From Rotaria macrura (Eukaryota > Rotifera > Eurotatoria > Philodinida > Philodinidae): a stretch of 64,000 bases of DNA. A program made the translations under genes and the position numbers. This document shows, piece after piece, positions 12,901 through 23,831 of the stretch. The DNA is taken from the NCBI GenBank assembly GCA_900239685.1, contig OENT01000515.1, positions 40,354 through 104,353 on the forward strand. The letters run 5' to 3'. The notes below the pieces were generated by a model. The model worked only from the letters and a program-made list of their open reading frames with translations, searched no databases and was not told the DNA's origin. Positions within the stretch are counted from its first letter, which is position 1. Each line of letters begins with the position of its first letter.

Positions 12901-15900
12901 AAATCATTCGGACGCATACCAGAATCAATACAAATTGGTCCCACAAATGTCTTGTCAGAATGGTTTTCTTCGACGAATAACGTGGCTAAGCCGATATAAC
13001 TAGAATCGAACTTTTGACAGAAAACTATAAAATTCTTGATTTTCTTCCTCACACGCTGTTTTCACTGTTTCTCTAGTATATTGATTTGTTGATTTCATGA
13101 ACCTTAGGAAAAACAAATCGTCTTTTTTATTGAACTTTGAAAATCTAAATAGATGGTATAATAACTACGAGAGCGATGTGAAACAATCGACTTTTCTGTC
13201 AGATATCAGTACAAAGGAAAGCATTGTTAGATCATAAATGCATGAGAAGACAGTCATACTTCAGCGCCCACTATCACACTGGTATTTATTTTTCTCATGA
13301 TCAGAAATTCAAAGTGAACTATTGTATGGTTTTATCACTGGCGCATCATCTCTTGTTACGTTACGTCACGTGATCTTTGCTTTTCATTGGATATTTCCGT
13401 ATCCATCCAATATCCAGATGAAGTATTTGAGCGTAGCCGGATGTATAAGAAAAGGTTACGACGAAAATACGTATAACAGTGGCATCCTCGTAGGTATTTT
13501 AGGTGACTGATCACACGATCCCTATAAAAATATTCAAAAAAATGAACGCAGAGGCAATTATATATATAAATGTTCGTGTTCTTTTTGTACAAGTATTTTT
13601 AGTAGAATTTTTTGCCAACAGTATTTTATCGTTGTCCTCTGATTTTTGTTCATCATGAACTGACAGTATTGATTCTTGCTTCTTAATCTCTTATAATGCA
13701 AGGTAATCACAAATAGTGTAATCATGAATGACAATGACGATAGTAACCTGTTATGTTTAAAACCACTACGATCTAGCATATGAATGATCTAGTAGGTTTC
13801 TAGTTTGAAATTGCTCATATTCTACGTAATCAAATGTAAAGGACGGAGAGTAGCAAGAGAAATGAGATCAGTCCATTTTTGCATCGTTTTATGAAATGTT
13901 TTTGCCCAATATAAAATCACAAACATCAAGAAATGATGTGAAAGAAAATATTTCATTATTCTTGAGTGTGTTCCACTTACGAGCCGATCTATGTAATAAG
14001 AGAGGTAGAGAGCGCAAGTCTATCCCCAAATCCTTTCAGTTTGTTTCTATGAGATCACAAATAGTTGCGGAGCTGTTTCTTATATGTATATAAAAGACAT
14101 TTCTCTAGAGTAATTGTGTGCATGTAAATGAAAAGGCTCTTGTACAGATAAGGTAGACTAATCAGCATTTTCTGGAATCTTCTAGACTTATTCATATGTC
14201 TATAGAAATAAAGAAGCTATGATTTTGACGAGAAATCCATTTCTGGCATGATGGAAAATGCCCATTGAAAATATTTCAAAAAACAAAGTTTTCTTTCCAC
14301 AGGCTATTTATTGCCATTCTCCATGAATTTATATTAGAAATGGGAACTGAATTTGAAGTGAAGTTTTTTTTTTAATTTAAACAACCTAAATAGGACCCGA
14401 AAGTAATAACCGGAATATCCAACAGAAAAGGATTCAACATAAGCCGACTCATTTAAGTTTCATTTAAATTGTTGAATTAAGCTGCGGAGAAGATAATTAA
14501 TGTCATTTGTGAATAAATTTCATAGGGTAATGGCAATGGGGAAAACGCAGGTTACGTTATCCCCTAGATCCTCCATACCCTTTGGATCTCGAATGCATCT
14601 CGAAAAGGCGGACTTCTATAAACATCTCTTGAGTGATAATCTGTGGCAGTCAATGTCGTTTACGACTATGATCACTCATCAATTCAATGCAAATTTTAAT
14701 GTAATATATGGTGATCCAAGCACCGTAAAATATATTTTCAGTTTTGACTGAAGTGTAGCGATATTTTTTATTCTGCTCTTCAGATACCATGAGATTAGTA
14801 TTCAGAAATTAGAACGCTTGCCAACGAACCCCATTTAGGGCTGACATGCGAAAGTCCCATATAATGTGTTCTTTAGTGCCTTATCCTAATTTGATTTTGA
14901 ATATTGGATTAATTCACAAATATGTTTTTTGCAAGAAGTCTCTATTCAATACTTGTTTTGAAGGTCTGAAAGTAGGATTCGAGTACTAAAAAACGTGAAG
15001 TTGAAATTTAAACAATCTAGTTTTGTTCAAAAGCTTGTGAATTCTAGAAAGTCGATTTCAGATAAATATAAGTGAAAGCAATATGAGTTGAAAATAAAAC
15101 ATTTGCCAATATTCAAGTCAATGCTAAAAATAAAAAATAGTACATAGAAAAAAATTTTCAGCTAGGGCATTTAAAACTCATTGATTCTAGATAGTTTATT
15201 GGAAAGATTCTTAATTCTGTTTATTGGCTTTTATCTTTCGAGGAACCAGTTGTAAAATTAATATATGAAAACGTATATAAATCACAAAGAGTATCGTTTA
15301 TAAGAAAATTATCGAAACAGTTTTCTACTGAGAGAAATACAAAGGAATGATTTGATAATTACAGTGATAATAATTTAATGAAACTCATGCAAAATAGCTC
15401 CGGTAGGGGCGTAGAACAAGTGATTGAATGAGTCGAAAATTTGATTTTAAATATTACAAATGATCCCTTCCGAACAGGTGATGAGTGTTGGAAAACAGAA
15501 ATTTTATATGGTTCAAAATACTTTTTTGACTATTGTACTATTTGTTGTCTAGATGTCGTGATTTCGCCTAACTGAACACGACAATCAAAATATTTAAAAA
15601 ATTGAAGATGAGTGATCAAAGTCATAGTAAACTATCCGAAAATCTTTGCAAGTACTCAACAAATTTGATGAATTCAAGCAAATTAATTTTATGAATAAGC
15701 AACCGACGTAAAGCATAGAATTTTAGAAATTAGAATAACTAGAAGTATCAACTTTAACAAGTACTGCATCAAACTTTGGTGTGTGACATGCCTAAACTAT
15801 CATACGCATTTCCAATCATATCGAAATTCCAACAGTAAACCGTAATATTTTTGTGTCAGTGAGATGACTTTAATGTAATAATTATAATTTATATTACAGA

Positions 15901-16100
15901 TTATGGATCCAATTATTCAATTCAATCTTTAAGCGATTTTATATTGCTCGATATAAAGGCAACATAGAAATCAATTTTCTTTAAATGTCTTCATGGAAGA
16001 CAATTGTCAGTGAAATAAACACCAAGAGGAACATTCGGCAATTAACTAAATTTGAACTATAACATCTAAGGTTACAATTTGCATTTATTATGTCAGCACA
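9949..16100. other. 6.1-kb stretch without a recognisable gene
   Basis: No frame here carries a recognisable domain or a convincing exon chain. It contains one copy of a dispersed repeat at about 12697-12830, described separately. Otherwise it is AT-rich sequence with simple TA runs (for example near 12015). Confidence 0.5.
12697..12830 (+). repeat. Dispersed repeat, uninterrupted copy of 36681-36757 plus 37386-37445
   Basis: The stretch starting GCAAAGGGTAAAAAATATA and running through GAAAACAAAATGAT...GACAGAAACTTAC to GAGAACG-AAAACACGAAAA matches, in the same order and strand, two blocks at 36681-36757 and 37386-37445. Here the blocks are contiguous, so this is the unoccupied form. No coding content recognised. 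Confidence 0.65.
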
Positions 16101-16567
16101 GTCCCATGCAAGGATGCAACGGTGACAGTGAATCACCAGTTCACCGTTCTAACGGTAACCGGTAATACCGGCCAATAACTGCTTTATACCGGTTTATTCA
16201 AGGGATGTAATGGTGAAAATGACCGGTCGTTGCCGTAACCGTCCTACCACCTTTGAATGACCTTATTTGATTTATTTTGGTTTATACTGGTGGGATTAGG
16301 TGAATACCGGCTAGCTTGAGTGTAAAAAGGCTAGAACTAGTTACTGGTATGAACTAGTGATATTTAATTCCCTGTCATCATTGCATCCCTAGTTCATACT
16401 GGTTTATACCGTATAATACGGCCTTATGCCGGCTTATAACGGTAGCCGGTGAAACGATTGCACGTTGGAATGGTTACCGGTTGGAGCAATTACTAGTGGA
16501 AAGGCTAACGGTTGAGCCGTTTACCGATTGTAACGATTATCGTCACCGTTGCATCCCTGGTCCCATG
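16101..16567. mobile_element. hAT-type MITE (451 bp) with 8-bp target-site duplication
   Basis: The element (16109-16559) begins CAAGGATGCAACGGTGAC and ends with the complement of CAGGGATGCAACGGTGAC, an 18-bp inverted repeat with one mismatch. It is flanked by a perfect 8-bp duplication GTCCCATG at 16101-16108 and 16560-16567. An 8-bp duplication and CAGGG termini are hallmarks of hAT transposons (established). The interior is full of ACCGGT/TACCGG subterminal motifs in both orientations and contains second copies of the end motif near 16199 (AAGGGATGTAATGGTGA) and 16379 (TCATTGCATCCCT), suggesting a nested or internally duplicated copy. No transposase is encoded. Confidence 0.9.
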
Positions 16568-16760
16568 CCGATAGGATACACGATTGAGAAATGTACCGAC
16601 ACAGGGACTGCGGAACGCTACGCGTGGAGGTACATGCTCACGAAGTGAACTTTTTGTCAGTCTTATATCGATACATGTATCGAAGGTATTACTACATTTC
16701 GCCCGCATGGCAATATTTTGCGTTCTCTGCGTCGCAGAAGGACTAAACGAATTTCCTTCT

Positions 16761-17370
16761 CAGGTGAATGAATCCGATACCAGATTCAAAAGGATCCTAC
16801 AATCCAATGAAATCCTATGGAATCTGGGATGTGGAAACACTAACGGATCCGACTGGAGAAACCTATTTTCTTATTTGTGTACGAATCAGAATTTAATCCC
16901 AATAGTAGAAGCCTGTTTGATCATGCGGTGAAATCCAATCGGATTTCGATTAGGGGTGTCATTTTCCTGTTAATTTAAAATAAATATAAATTTTCAATAA
17001 TTTATATTTATTTTAAATATAAATTACGCGAGAAACAATTTATTTTAAAAAATAAGTTTAACGTATCGTCATTTATATTTAAAATAAATTGTAACTTATG
17101 ACAATTTATATTTATTTTAAATATAAATTATGCAACGAAAATATTTATATTTAAAATAAATATAAATGATTGGTAATTTAATTTACGCGTAAATTAAATG
17201 AAAAGTAAATATAAATTGACACCCCTAATTCCGATAGTAGGATTCGAGAAAACCCAACACTAAAGATCCAAATATCGGATCGCAACCAGGAATTTGAAGG
17301 GATTTCGTCAGATTAGAGAAACTCCGATAGAAACATGATCGGATCCAATTGTCAGAATGATCCTCCTGGG
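16761..17370 (-). mobile_element. GATCC-rich MITE-like element, copy A, split by a nested hAT MITE
   Basis: Ends read CAGGTGAATGAATCC at left and the complement of CCCAGGAGGATCATTC at right. The content (GGATCCGA, ATCGGATC and CCAATCGGAT blocks) matches copies at 23059-23418 and 32475-32831 in reverse orientation. Without the insertion at 16951-17227 its length is about 330 bp, close to the 357-360 bp of the others. No clear target-site duplication is seen. Confidence 0.65.
16943..17235. mobile_element. hAT-type MITE (277 bp) nested in the GATCC element
   Basis: Element 16951-17227 has 11-bp perfect terminal inverted repeats TAGGGGTGTCA/TGACACCCCTA. It is flanked by ATTTCGAT (16943-16950) and ATTCCGAT (17228-17235), an 8-bp duplication with one mismatch. 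Comparison with the uninterrupted copy at 23059-23418 confirms the insertion point, because that copy reads straight through it. TAGGG ends plus an 8-bp duplication indicate hAT. The interior is almost entirely palindromic AATTTATATTTATTTTAAAT-type repeats without coding capacity. Confidence 0.88.
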
Positions 17371-19789
17371 TTGTCGTAGCATAGGTGCAGGCTACGTAAA
17401 TGTAGCAGTGAATGTTAATGTGGATTGAAAATAACTAAGGGCTTTAGAAAGAGTTTAAATATAAGCACTCGCACGCCGGCATCACTGGGATTCTTCAGGA
17501 TGCTAGATTTCAGACTAACAGCATCGCACCGAAGTAAAATTCACGGGAAGTAGTATTCAAACGAAATAATATGTTTCTGTCGAGAAAACATTTTCCGATT
17601 AGAGTTAGCCAAATAAAAAGCTGTTGTCCATGCCAACGAAGGATTTGTCTTCTATTGCTTTTAGTATTAAACGCTTCGAAGTTAAATAGTAATCTAAATG
17701 GATTTTCATTGAAATATTTCAAATTCCGTCTTAAAAGATGACTCCGGTGAGGAACTCTAATCCGTTGTATTACGTAAAACATTTATAACACGCAGCAAAC
17801 GTTCATGTTTTATATCTCCGGAATCGACTGATATCTTTGGACGAAATTTCGAATAGCTCCATCAAGATTCAAGCAGATCACTACTAAATCGGAAAAGTGG
17901 AAGTGGAATCGCATTTAACGGAAAATTTTTGGTGGGCCTCAGAGCTACAGCTGTCTCTTCGACAAACCTTAATTTGGCAACATTTTCTGATAGGATCAAA
18001 TAATTTCTGTTGAACATTATTCCCCATGAATTTTACTTCGATATCACGCTTCTAGACTGAAATCTAGCATCCTCAAAATCCTAGGTACCCCATTCCTAGA
18101 GCAGTGATATTTGAGCCACTTCTGCAGCAGTTATAGTTATACCAATCCACTTTAACATTCCTATCTAGATTTCAGTAGCTCACATTTATGTTACGAAAAC
18201 GAGATTTGTTCGATCAACGATACCGAAAATGCCCAGAATAAGTTACTGTCTATGATATGGACTTTCATACAATACTGAGATTCTGGTTCGGTAAACACTC
18301 CGAACACAGTAAATTTTCCTTTATATGTTGTGATTATTTCGTAGATCTTGAAAAGCTCTATCTCCTCTGAATTTACTGTCTTCGCGCACAGTATTTTTGC
18401 TGTGAAGCTGTGAATGGCCCTGTGGAATAGATAATGCTAATGTCACTGGTACAGAAGTTCTGGAAATGTTTGAAAGGATAATCTGAAATTTTCAGAATGC
18501 TTTATTTTTTTAGAGAGGAGTATGAAATCGAATTTTAGAACTTGTTTTGAAGCGATTCTTATTTAAGACCATTTTGTGTGCAAACCGTCCTCCGTCCTTT
18601 GATTCACCTTGCTTTTTTTCTTTTTTTTAGTTATTAAATCACGTTTGATACGATCAACAGTATACTAGAGCTATGTGCATGAGAGAAGAGAAAAAGAAGT
18701 AATTATACATGCACACACATTATCGCTTACAATCAGACATTCTCGAAGTATTTTGAAGCCAGGAAGAGTTGAAAGATAAATAAACAGTGGCCCTCAACTC
18801 TTTTTCATGAACTTCATGCATTCATAGATAAATTTAAATCAAAACTGCAAGAGAAAAAAATTTGACAGTTTCTTTTTTTATTCGTAGTTTGAATTCCACA
18901 CACTTCCCCTCGATTACTTACTTATTTTTACATTTGAATTTTAATTATGAGGACATTCAATTTTGAGTATTTCTGTTACTTTTTAATAGACACCAGTCTG
19001 CAATTCTCACCAGTGCTATAAGTTTTTAAATGTAAGTCAACAATGAACTTGCAATTCTGCTGGTAATGGCATATCGGTATCACTTTTAAATGAAATGGGA
19101 ACTTTATTGAATATTCCGTTATTTTATTTAGTTTTTACAGATTTTCTATCTGGTAGCAATTTCTTTTCGAGAATGGAATTCAACGGAAAATAGAAGCAAT
19201 GGATTATTTGCTCGTGGTCGTCGTCTTTGCCAAGAGCTTTTGGAAACGATTCCGTTATGGTTTCTAATCACGTACGGTTGCAGATCCTTTAATTTGTTAC
19301 TGATTTTTGTTAGCTCTTGCTTACGGACCTTGGTTAGATGAAAGTGATTATTGATTTTATGATTGAGAGAAAAAAAATGCAACTGTGACGTTTTCGTCAC
19401 ACGCTGCTAAACAACGTGTAGCACCTAGACGTTGTGTAAAATGAGAGCCTTTTATCAATTTATATATACAGGCAGTAGGATACGTTATCATCAATAATCG
19501 AGCATTTCGGGTACCTTTAGCACACTATCGTCGTCAACTCAATATTTTGTATGTATTTAATATTATTACATTTGTATCTCGATATTAGTCTGCAGCTCGA
19601 GTTCATTTCGCTTTTACGACAATATTGATATAAACTTAATTCATAACTCTGTTTTGAAATTCACCGTGTCTTTAGTGTCTGAGTGTCAGTATGTTTCAGC
19701 CGTAGAATAAAGCTAGTGATAGGATAATACATAGTCTCAAGATTCTGTAAGATACACTGAATTCATATTTCGTGACATATGTTGTGTAA
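17371..19789. other. 2.4-kb stretch without a recognisable gene
   Basis: I see no exon chain, RNA gene or terminal-repeat element here. The short open frames at 17510-17782 and 19146-19400 lack family motifs. Confidence 0.45.
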
Positions 19790-21214
19790 CAGAGCTCCAC
19801 GGGACGACCAAAACGTTGTCCTGTCCCATCCAGCATCTTGCACTACTTTATCCGGACCATCCCGTCCCGCTTTATTTCTCCTTTTACGATCCAGTCCCAC
19901 CCCGTCTCGTGTTATTCTAACGTATCAGCATAATTATTTCTTTTTATTTGATTATTGAATTGAAACATACTAGCTAATATCTACTTTCTTATTCGATGAA
20001 ATATATTTATTTTACTATTTATCAGTTACAAGTAGAGAACTACGGCACCACCCTTTTTCGGCCCCGGTCCCGTTAATAAAATTTTCGGATCGTAGTCCCG
20101 TTGAGAAAATGGTTTTGGTGCAGATCCTTGATCTGCTTAAAATTATCTATAGCTCCTGATTCCAATTTTGTGAAACATGATGTGAAAGGAGAGTCGAAGT
20201 GTTTGTATAGGCTAGAAATTTCTGACACATTTCTGCTCTTTCACATATCGTTACCGACGTGCCCCCCCCCCGCCTCCCGTTTATCACAGACCATGGCAGA
20301 CGGGTTCCAGAGACGTCACAGATCCTAAACGATGCGACATTCATACTCACGTGGAGATCGTGAGTGACGTTATCGATATACGATCAAACCGCAAGTCAAT
20401 AGAATATCACTATTGTAGACAAACTTCTTCCTTAATGTAGTTCTAGAGAATTAGTAAAATAGTTGTGAGTTATATTTCACAAGATAAATCAAAGGAAACA
20501 ACGTTCAAGTAATTAGTAACAGTAGTTACATTGTGTTTCACATTTTAACCTAGCAAACATTGCGCCAACAATTTTCTTCAACGCAAGCAATTTCTTGGAA
20601 AATTAAGCATAAATTTTCAAATTTTTTCCTTAAAAGGAGACATCATGGCTATCTGGATAATTTATTAGTCCCAGTGCCGTAAAAATCAAACTCTTTGGTC
20701 CCAATCTCGGTCTCACGGGACCACTTTGCAGTTTTCTAGTTACAAGATAACATTTACATGAAGAAAACTTTCTATCACGATGATATTTGCATGGCTACCT
20801 TGTTTCACAATAATATTTACATGAGTACTCCTTATTACAAGAAAACGATGAAAATTACAATGAGAAACGCTAGCTAAAATACTGCACCTTGGGTACCTGA
20901 TCAAAGAAAAAATATATTGTCAACATCTAAATAATTAAAAAAAAGATTGAAATGACGAGAACGATAATTACAATACAATCACTGTATCGTTTGATGCAAG
21001 CGACATATTGACATTGTGTGAAGATAACCAATTGAATGACCGCTAACGTCTGCATGCTTAACTCAATGCATAAATGTTGAAAAACTCCAATGAATGCACT
21101 TTACTCAATGTTGATTGCGCTGGCATGAAATTGGCGTGACAGATAGTTTAATTGATCTGGTCCCGTCCCACCCCGTCCCAGGACGGGACTGGTCCCTCGT
21201 CCCGCGGAGCTCTG
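19790..21214. mobile_element. hAT-like element, about 1.4 kb, non-coding
   Basis: The left end CAGAGCTCCACGGGACGA matches the reverse complement of the right end, CAGAGCTCCGCGGGACGA (one mismatch). Further GGTCCCGT/ACGGGACC-type motifs follow inside both ends and also around 20065 and 20715, as expected of subterminal repeats. Ends of the form CAGAG fit the hAT consensus. The flanks (TTGTGTAA left, ATGGTTAA right) agree at only 5 of 8 positions, so a target duplication is weak. No transposase-like frame was found. A C10 run lies at 20262-20271. Confidence 0.65.
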
Positions 21215-21852
21215 ATGGTTAATATGAATTGGTATACAGACTTTCGCTGTCTTTTTCATGGAGAAAGGTTCATATTAACGAAGAAAAGAATCAATCTAAT
21301 AAGGATTCGAGCTTTAAAAATAATAACTGAGTACATATATCTGTTGCTGTTTCATGAGAAACAGAGCTAACGTTCAGAGAGTGTATGGGTGTAATTCATA
21401 TCTTCTCACACAACCTCAAACTATATCCACACTCTAGCACATCTTTCACTAAGTCTGAAACATAGCCAGTAAAATACTTCTCACCATAACTATGAACCGA
21501 TATTTCAATATTTTTCGAATTTCTTCGATGGGTTCGTCCGTATTAGATAGTTTTATTTTCATTATTTTCATCATGCTATAGTTCAGGAACTTAGTAGAGA
21601 GTAATACCGAATCTTTTAAAGATCAATTCATCCTACTGACGTGATTGCATGTTCCGTTTTAAAGACATATCAAAGATGCAAGGTGATAGAAAAACCTTGA
21701 GCATTTAGATGGAGACCGTTTTTCATGTAGATTTCTGAATAGATGTGCCATACTGTATTCTGCCTTATACTACTGTATCTTGTTCCGTTTTCACAGAAAA
21801 CCACAAAAAAATATTTACTTACATTCCAATATTATTTGTTCGTCCTGCTAGG
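21215..21852. other. Gene-free spacer between two transposons
   Basis: No feature recognised between the hAT-like element and the long inverted-repeat element. Confidence 0.4.
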
Positions 21853-22496
21853 TAAGGTGCAAATATAATGCAAAATTAAAGCAAATTTTTTTTTCTTGGT
21901 TTTAATATACGGTTGGATAGAGCTCATCGAGCTGAGTAAGAAACTATATGTTTTAATTTTTTCGTTCGATGATTCTGTGAAAAAAATTCAAATTTCTACA
22001 ATGGTGTTGAATAATGCAGTTTTTCTAAAAAATTCGACACCTTTAATGTTTTTCGAAAATTTCAATAATTTTTCGTTATGTTAGACTTTTGAAAGTGACA
22101 TATTCGGATTCCTCATGAGAAACTGCATCGACTGAACCTATTTTGAAGATCCATTATCAAAAATATCGTTACAAAATATATTGGACATTGTCAATGAAAA
22201 AGTGTCAAAAATGACACTTCGTTCGATTTTTTGAAAGTCTATCTAGTTTTTTGTGTCTCATGATATAGTTTTGTTTCATATATCGTTAGAACCGCCAAAC
22301 ATCGCGCTTCAAAAGTATAACGCCGCTTTTTCGAATATTTTATTTTCTTCCGAAAAAATCGAGTGATTTCTTCAGTTCACCCTCAAATGGAAAAAACCAT
22401 ATTTTAGTGAATGCTTCATGTTTAATTAAAATTCTCTTAAAACATAGTATGATATGTAAAATTCAATTACGAATCTGATGGAAACACGTAGGAAAT
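21853..22496 (+). repeat. Left arm of the long inverted repeat
   Basis: Nearly identical to the reverse complement of 23832-24473. It includes a small internal hairpin GTGTCAAAAATGACAC near 22202. Arm identity this high implies a recent origin or conversion between the arms. Confidence 0.85.
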
Positions 22497-22700
22497 GTTG
22501 ATGTGTTGATTGAGTTGATTGAAAACAGGTTCTATTATGTTTTAGTGAAGGATGAAGAGAAAGAACCTATTAAAACAGTAATAATAATTGGACAATGTTG
22601 TATATCTCGTTCTAAAACGTTGCTTCAATGTCTTAGGATGAAACCATCGGAACCGCAAGAAATGAATTTTGTACACGTATACAAAATAAATCAAAAATAG
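22488..22700 (+). CDS. Possible exon inside the inverted-repeat element, unknown protein
   Basis: A frame of about 70 codons runs from a CACGTAG acceptor-like site at the inner edge of the left arm to a TAG at 22700. It has no ATG near its beginning, so it can only be the 3' exon of a spliced gene, or non-coding. The composition (a charged DEEKEP stretch, then KTVIIIGQCC) looks protein-like but matches no family I know. Confidence 0.25.
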   Translation, partial: VGNVDVLIELIENRFYYVLVKDEEKEPIKTVIIIGQCCISRSKTLLQCLRMKPSEPQEMNFVHVYKINQK

Positions 22701-23058
22701 ACAGTCCTATTCGAAAAAATATTCGCTGAGAAAAGATTTACTTAATGGTACCTTAAGGATCAAACGTTTTCTAAAGAAACCAATCTTCGACCTTTGAGAA
22801 GGAGAGTGCAGAGCTTCGAAAGACTGTATCTGTTTATGATTATCATACGCATGACTGAGACTAGCGAACTCTATATCATGTATCTTAGTTTTGAGAATAG
22901 GGAAATCTCCGATAAGATATATAACGAGAAATTAAAAAATGGACGCAAGGTTTCCTAAATTATTACCCATTTTAAACTTGTGTAACAATTGCGTATTAAG
23001 CGCATTATCTTTTGATTTCAAATGAATTTTGTTTTATTTTCTGCTTGTAGTTCATAAA

Positions 23059-23418
23059 CCCAGGAGGATGATTCCGGCACTTGGATCCGATCGGATGTCT
23101 CTCTGATCTGAATCATGTTTCCATCGGAATTTCTCTAATCCGACGAAATCCCATCGAATTCTTGGTTGCGATCCGACATTCGGATCCCTAGTGTTGGGTT
23201 TTATCGAATCCTAATATCGGAATCCGATTGGATTTTATCGTATGATTAGACAGGCCTCTACTATTGGGCTTAAATGCTAATTCGTACACAAATAAGAAAA
23301 TAGATTTCTCCCGTCAGATCCGTTACTGTTTCCACAACCCGGATTCCCATAGGATTTCATCGGATCGTAGGATCCGATTGGATCCGATCGGATTCGTTAT
23401 TGGATTCATTCACGTGGG
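23059..23418 (+). mobile_element. GATCC-rich MITE-like element, copy B (uninterrupted)
   Basis: Starts CCCAGGAGGATGATTCC and ends with the complement of CCCACGTGAATGAATCC, an imperfect 17-bp inverted repeat. The interior carries GGATCCGATCGGAT, CCAATC and similar blocks on both strands. Same family as 16761-17370 and 32475-32831. It sits inside the centre of the long inverted-repeat element, so it inserted into it or was carried along. Confidence 0.65.
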
Positions 23419-23494
23419 AAAAAAACAGAGAAATTCGTATTAACGCTGTTTCAGATCGATTTTTTCATTTTTTTGTATATATTGACTACTTAAT

Positions 23495-23758
23495 ATGCCG
23501 AAATTACCAAGACGTCGCTCTCATTCACGGAGCATTCAACTTTCAATGAGATGTTTACGGTTACTGGACAAAAGTGTTGATCATAGTTCTGAAAGCTCTA
23601 TTGACTCAGATGAAGAACACATGAAATTAAACGAAGACTTATCTAATAAATCAGCTCTCATCAATGATAATGTTACATTGAACGATATATCCGATATTTT
23701 TCAATTATGTAAAAACAATCGCAATTACAAATTCATAAGTGTTCTGTTAATTTTTTGA
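23495..23758 (+). CDS. Small ORF inside the inverted-repeat element, possible transposon-borne N-terminal exon
   Basis: 87 codons from a true ATG. The start is strongly basic (PKLPRRRSHSRS), followed by an acidic Ser/Asp/Glu segment (SSESSIDSDEEH) and then a mixed helical part. The frame passes a GT just before its stop (CATAAGTGTTC), so it could be a first exon whose partner is lost. A basic N-terminus followed by an acidic linker is seen in nuclear DNA-binding proteins, including some transposases, but no domain is recognised. It may also be captured host sequence. Confidence 0.3.
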   Translation: MPKLPRRRSHSRSIQLSMRCLRLLDKSVDHSSESSIDSDEEHMKLNEDLSNKSALINDNVTLNDISDIFQLCKNNRNYKFISVLLIF

Positions 23759-23831
23759 ATAATTATTGCAGTTAGTCTAGTTATGCATAAGGTTGCACCG
23801 AGGAGGAAACGAAACTAAACTACATACATGG

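Noticed and set aside
16584-16931. 115-codon plus-strand frame
   Set aside because: Its second half is inside GATCC element copy A and its first half is antisense to another open frame; no family match.
21896-22084. 62-codon open frame, repeated at 24244-24432 on the other strand
   Set aside because: The identical copies are simply the two arms of the inverted repeat. There is no family match and the AT-rich composition fits chance openness.
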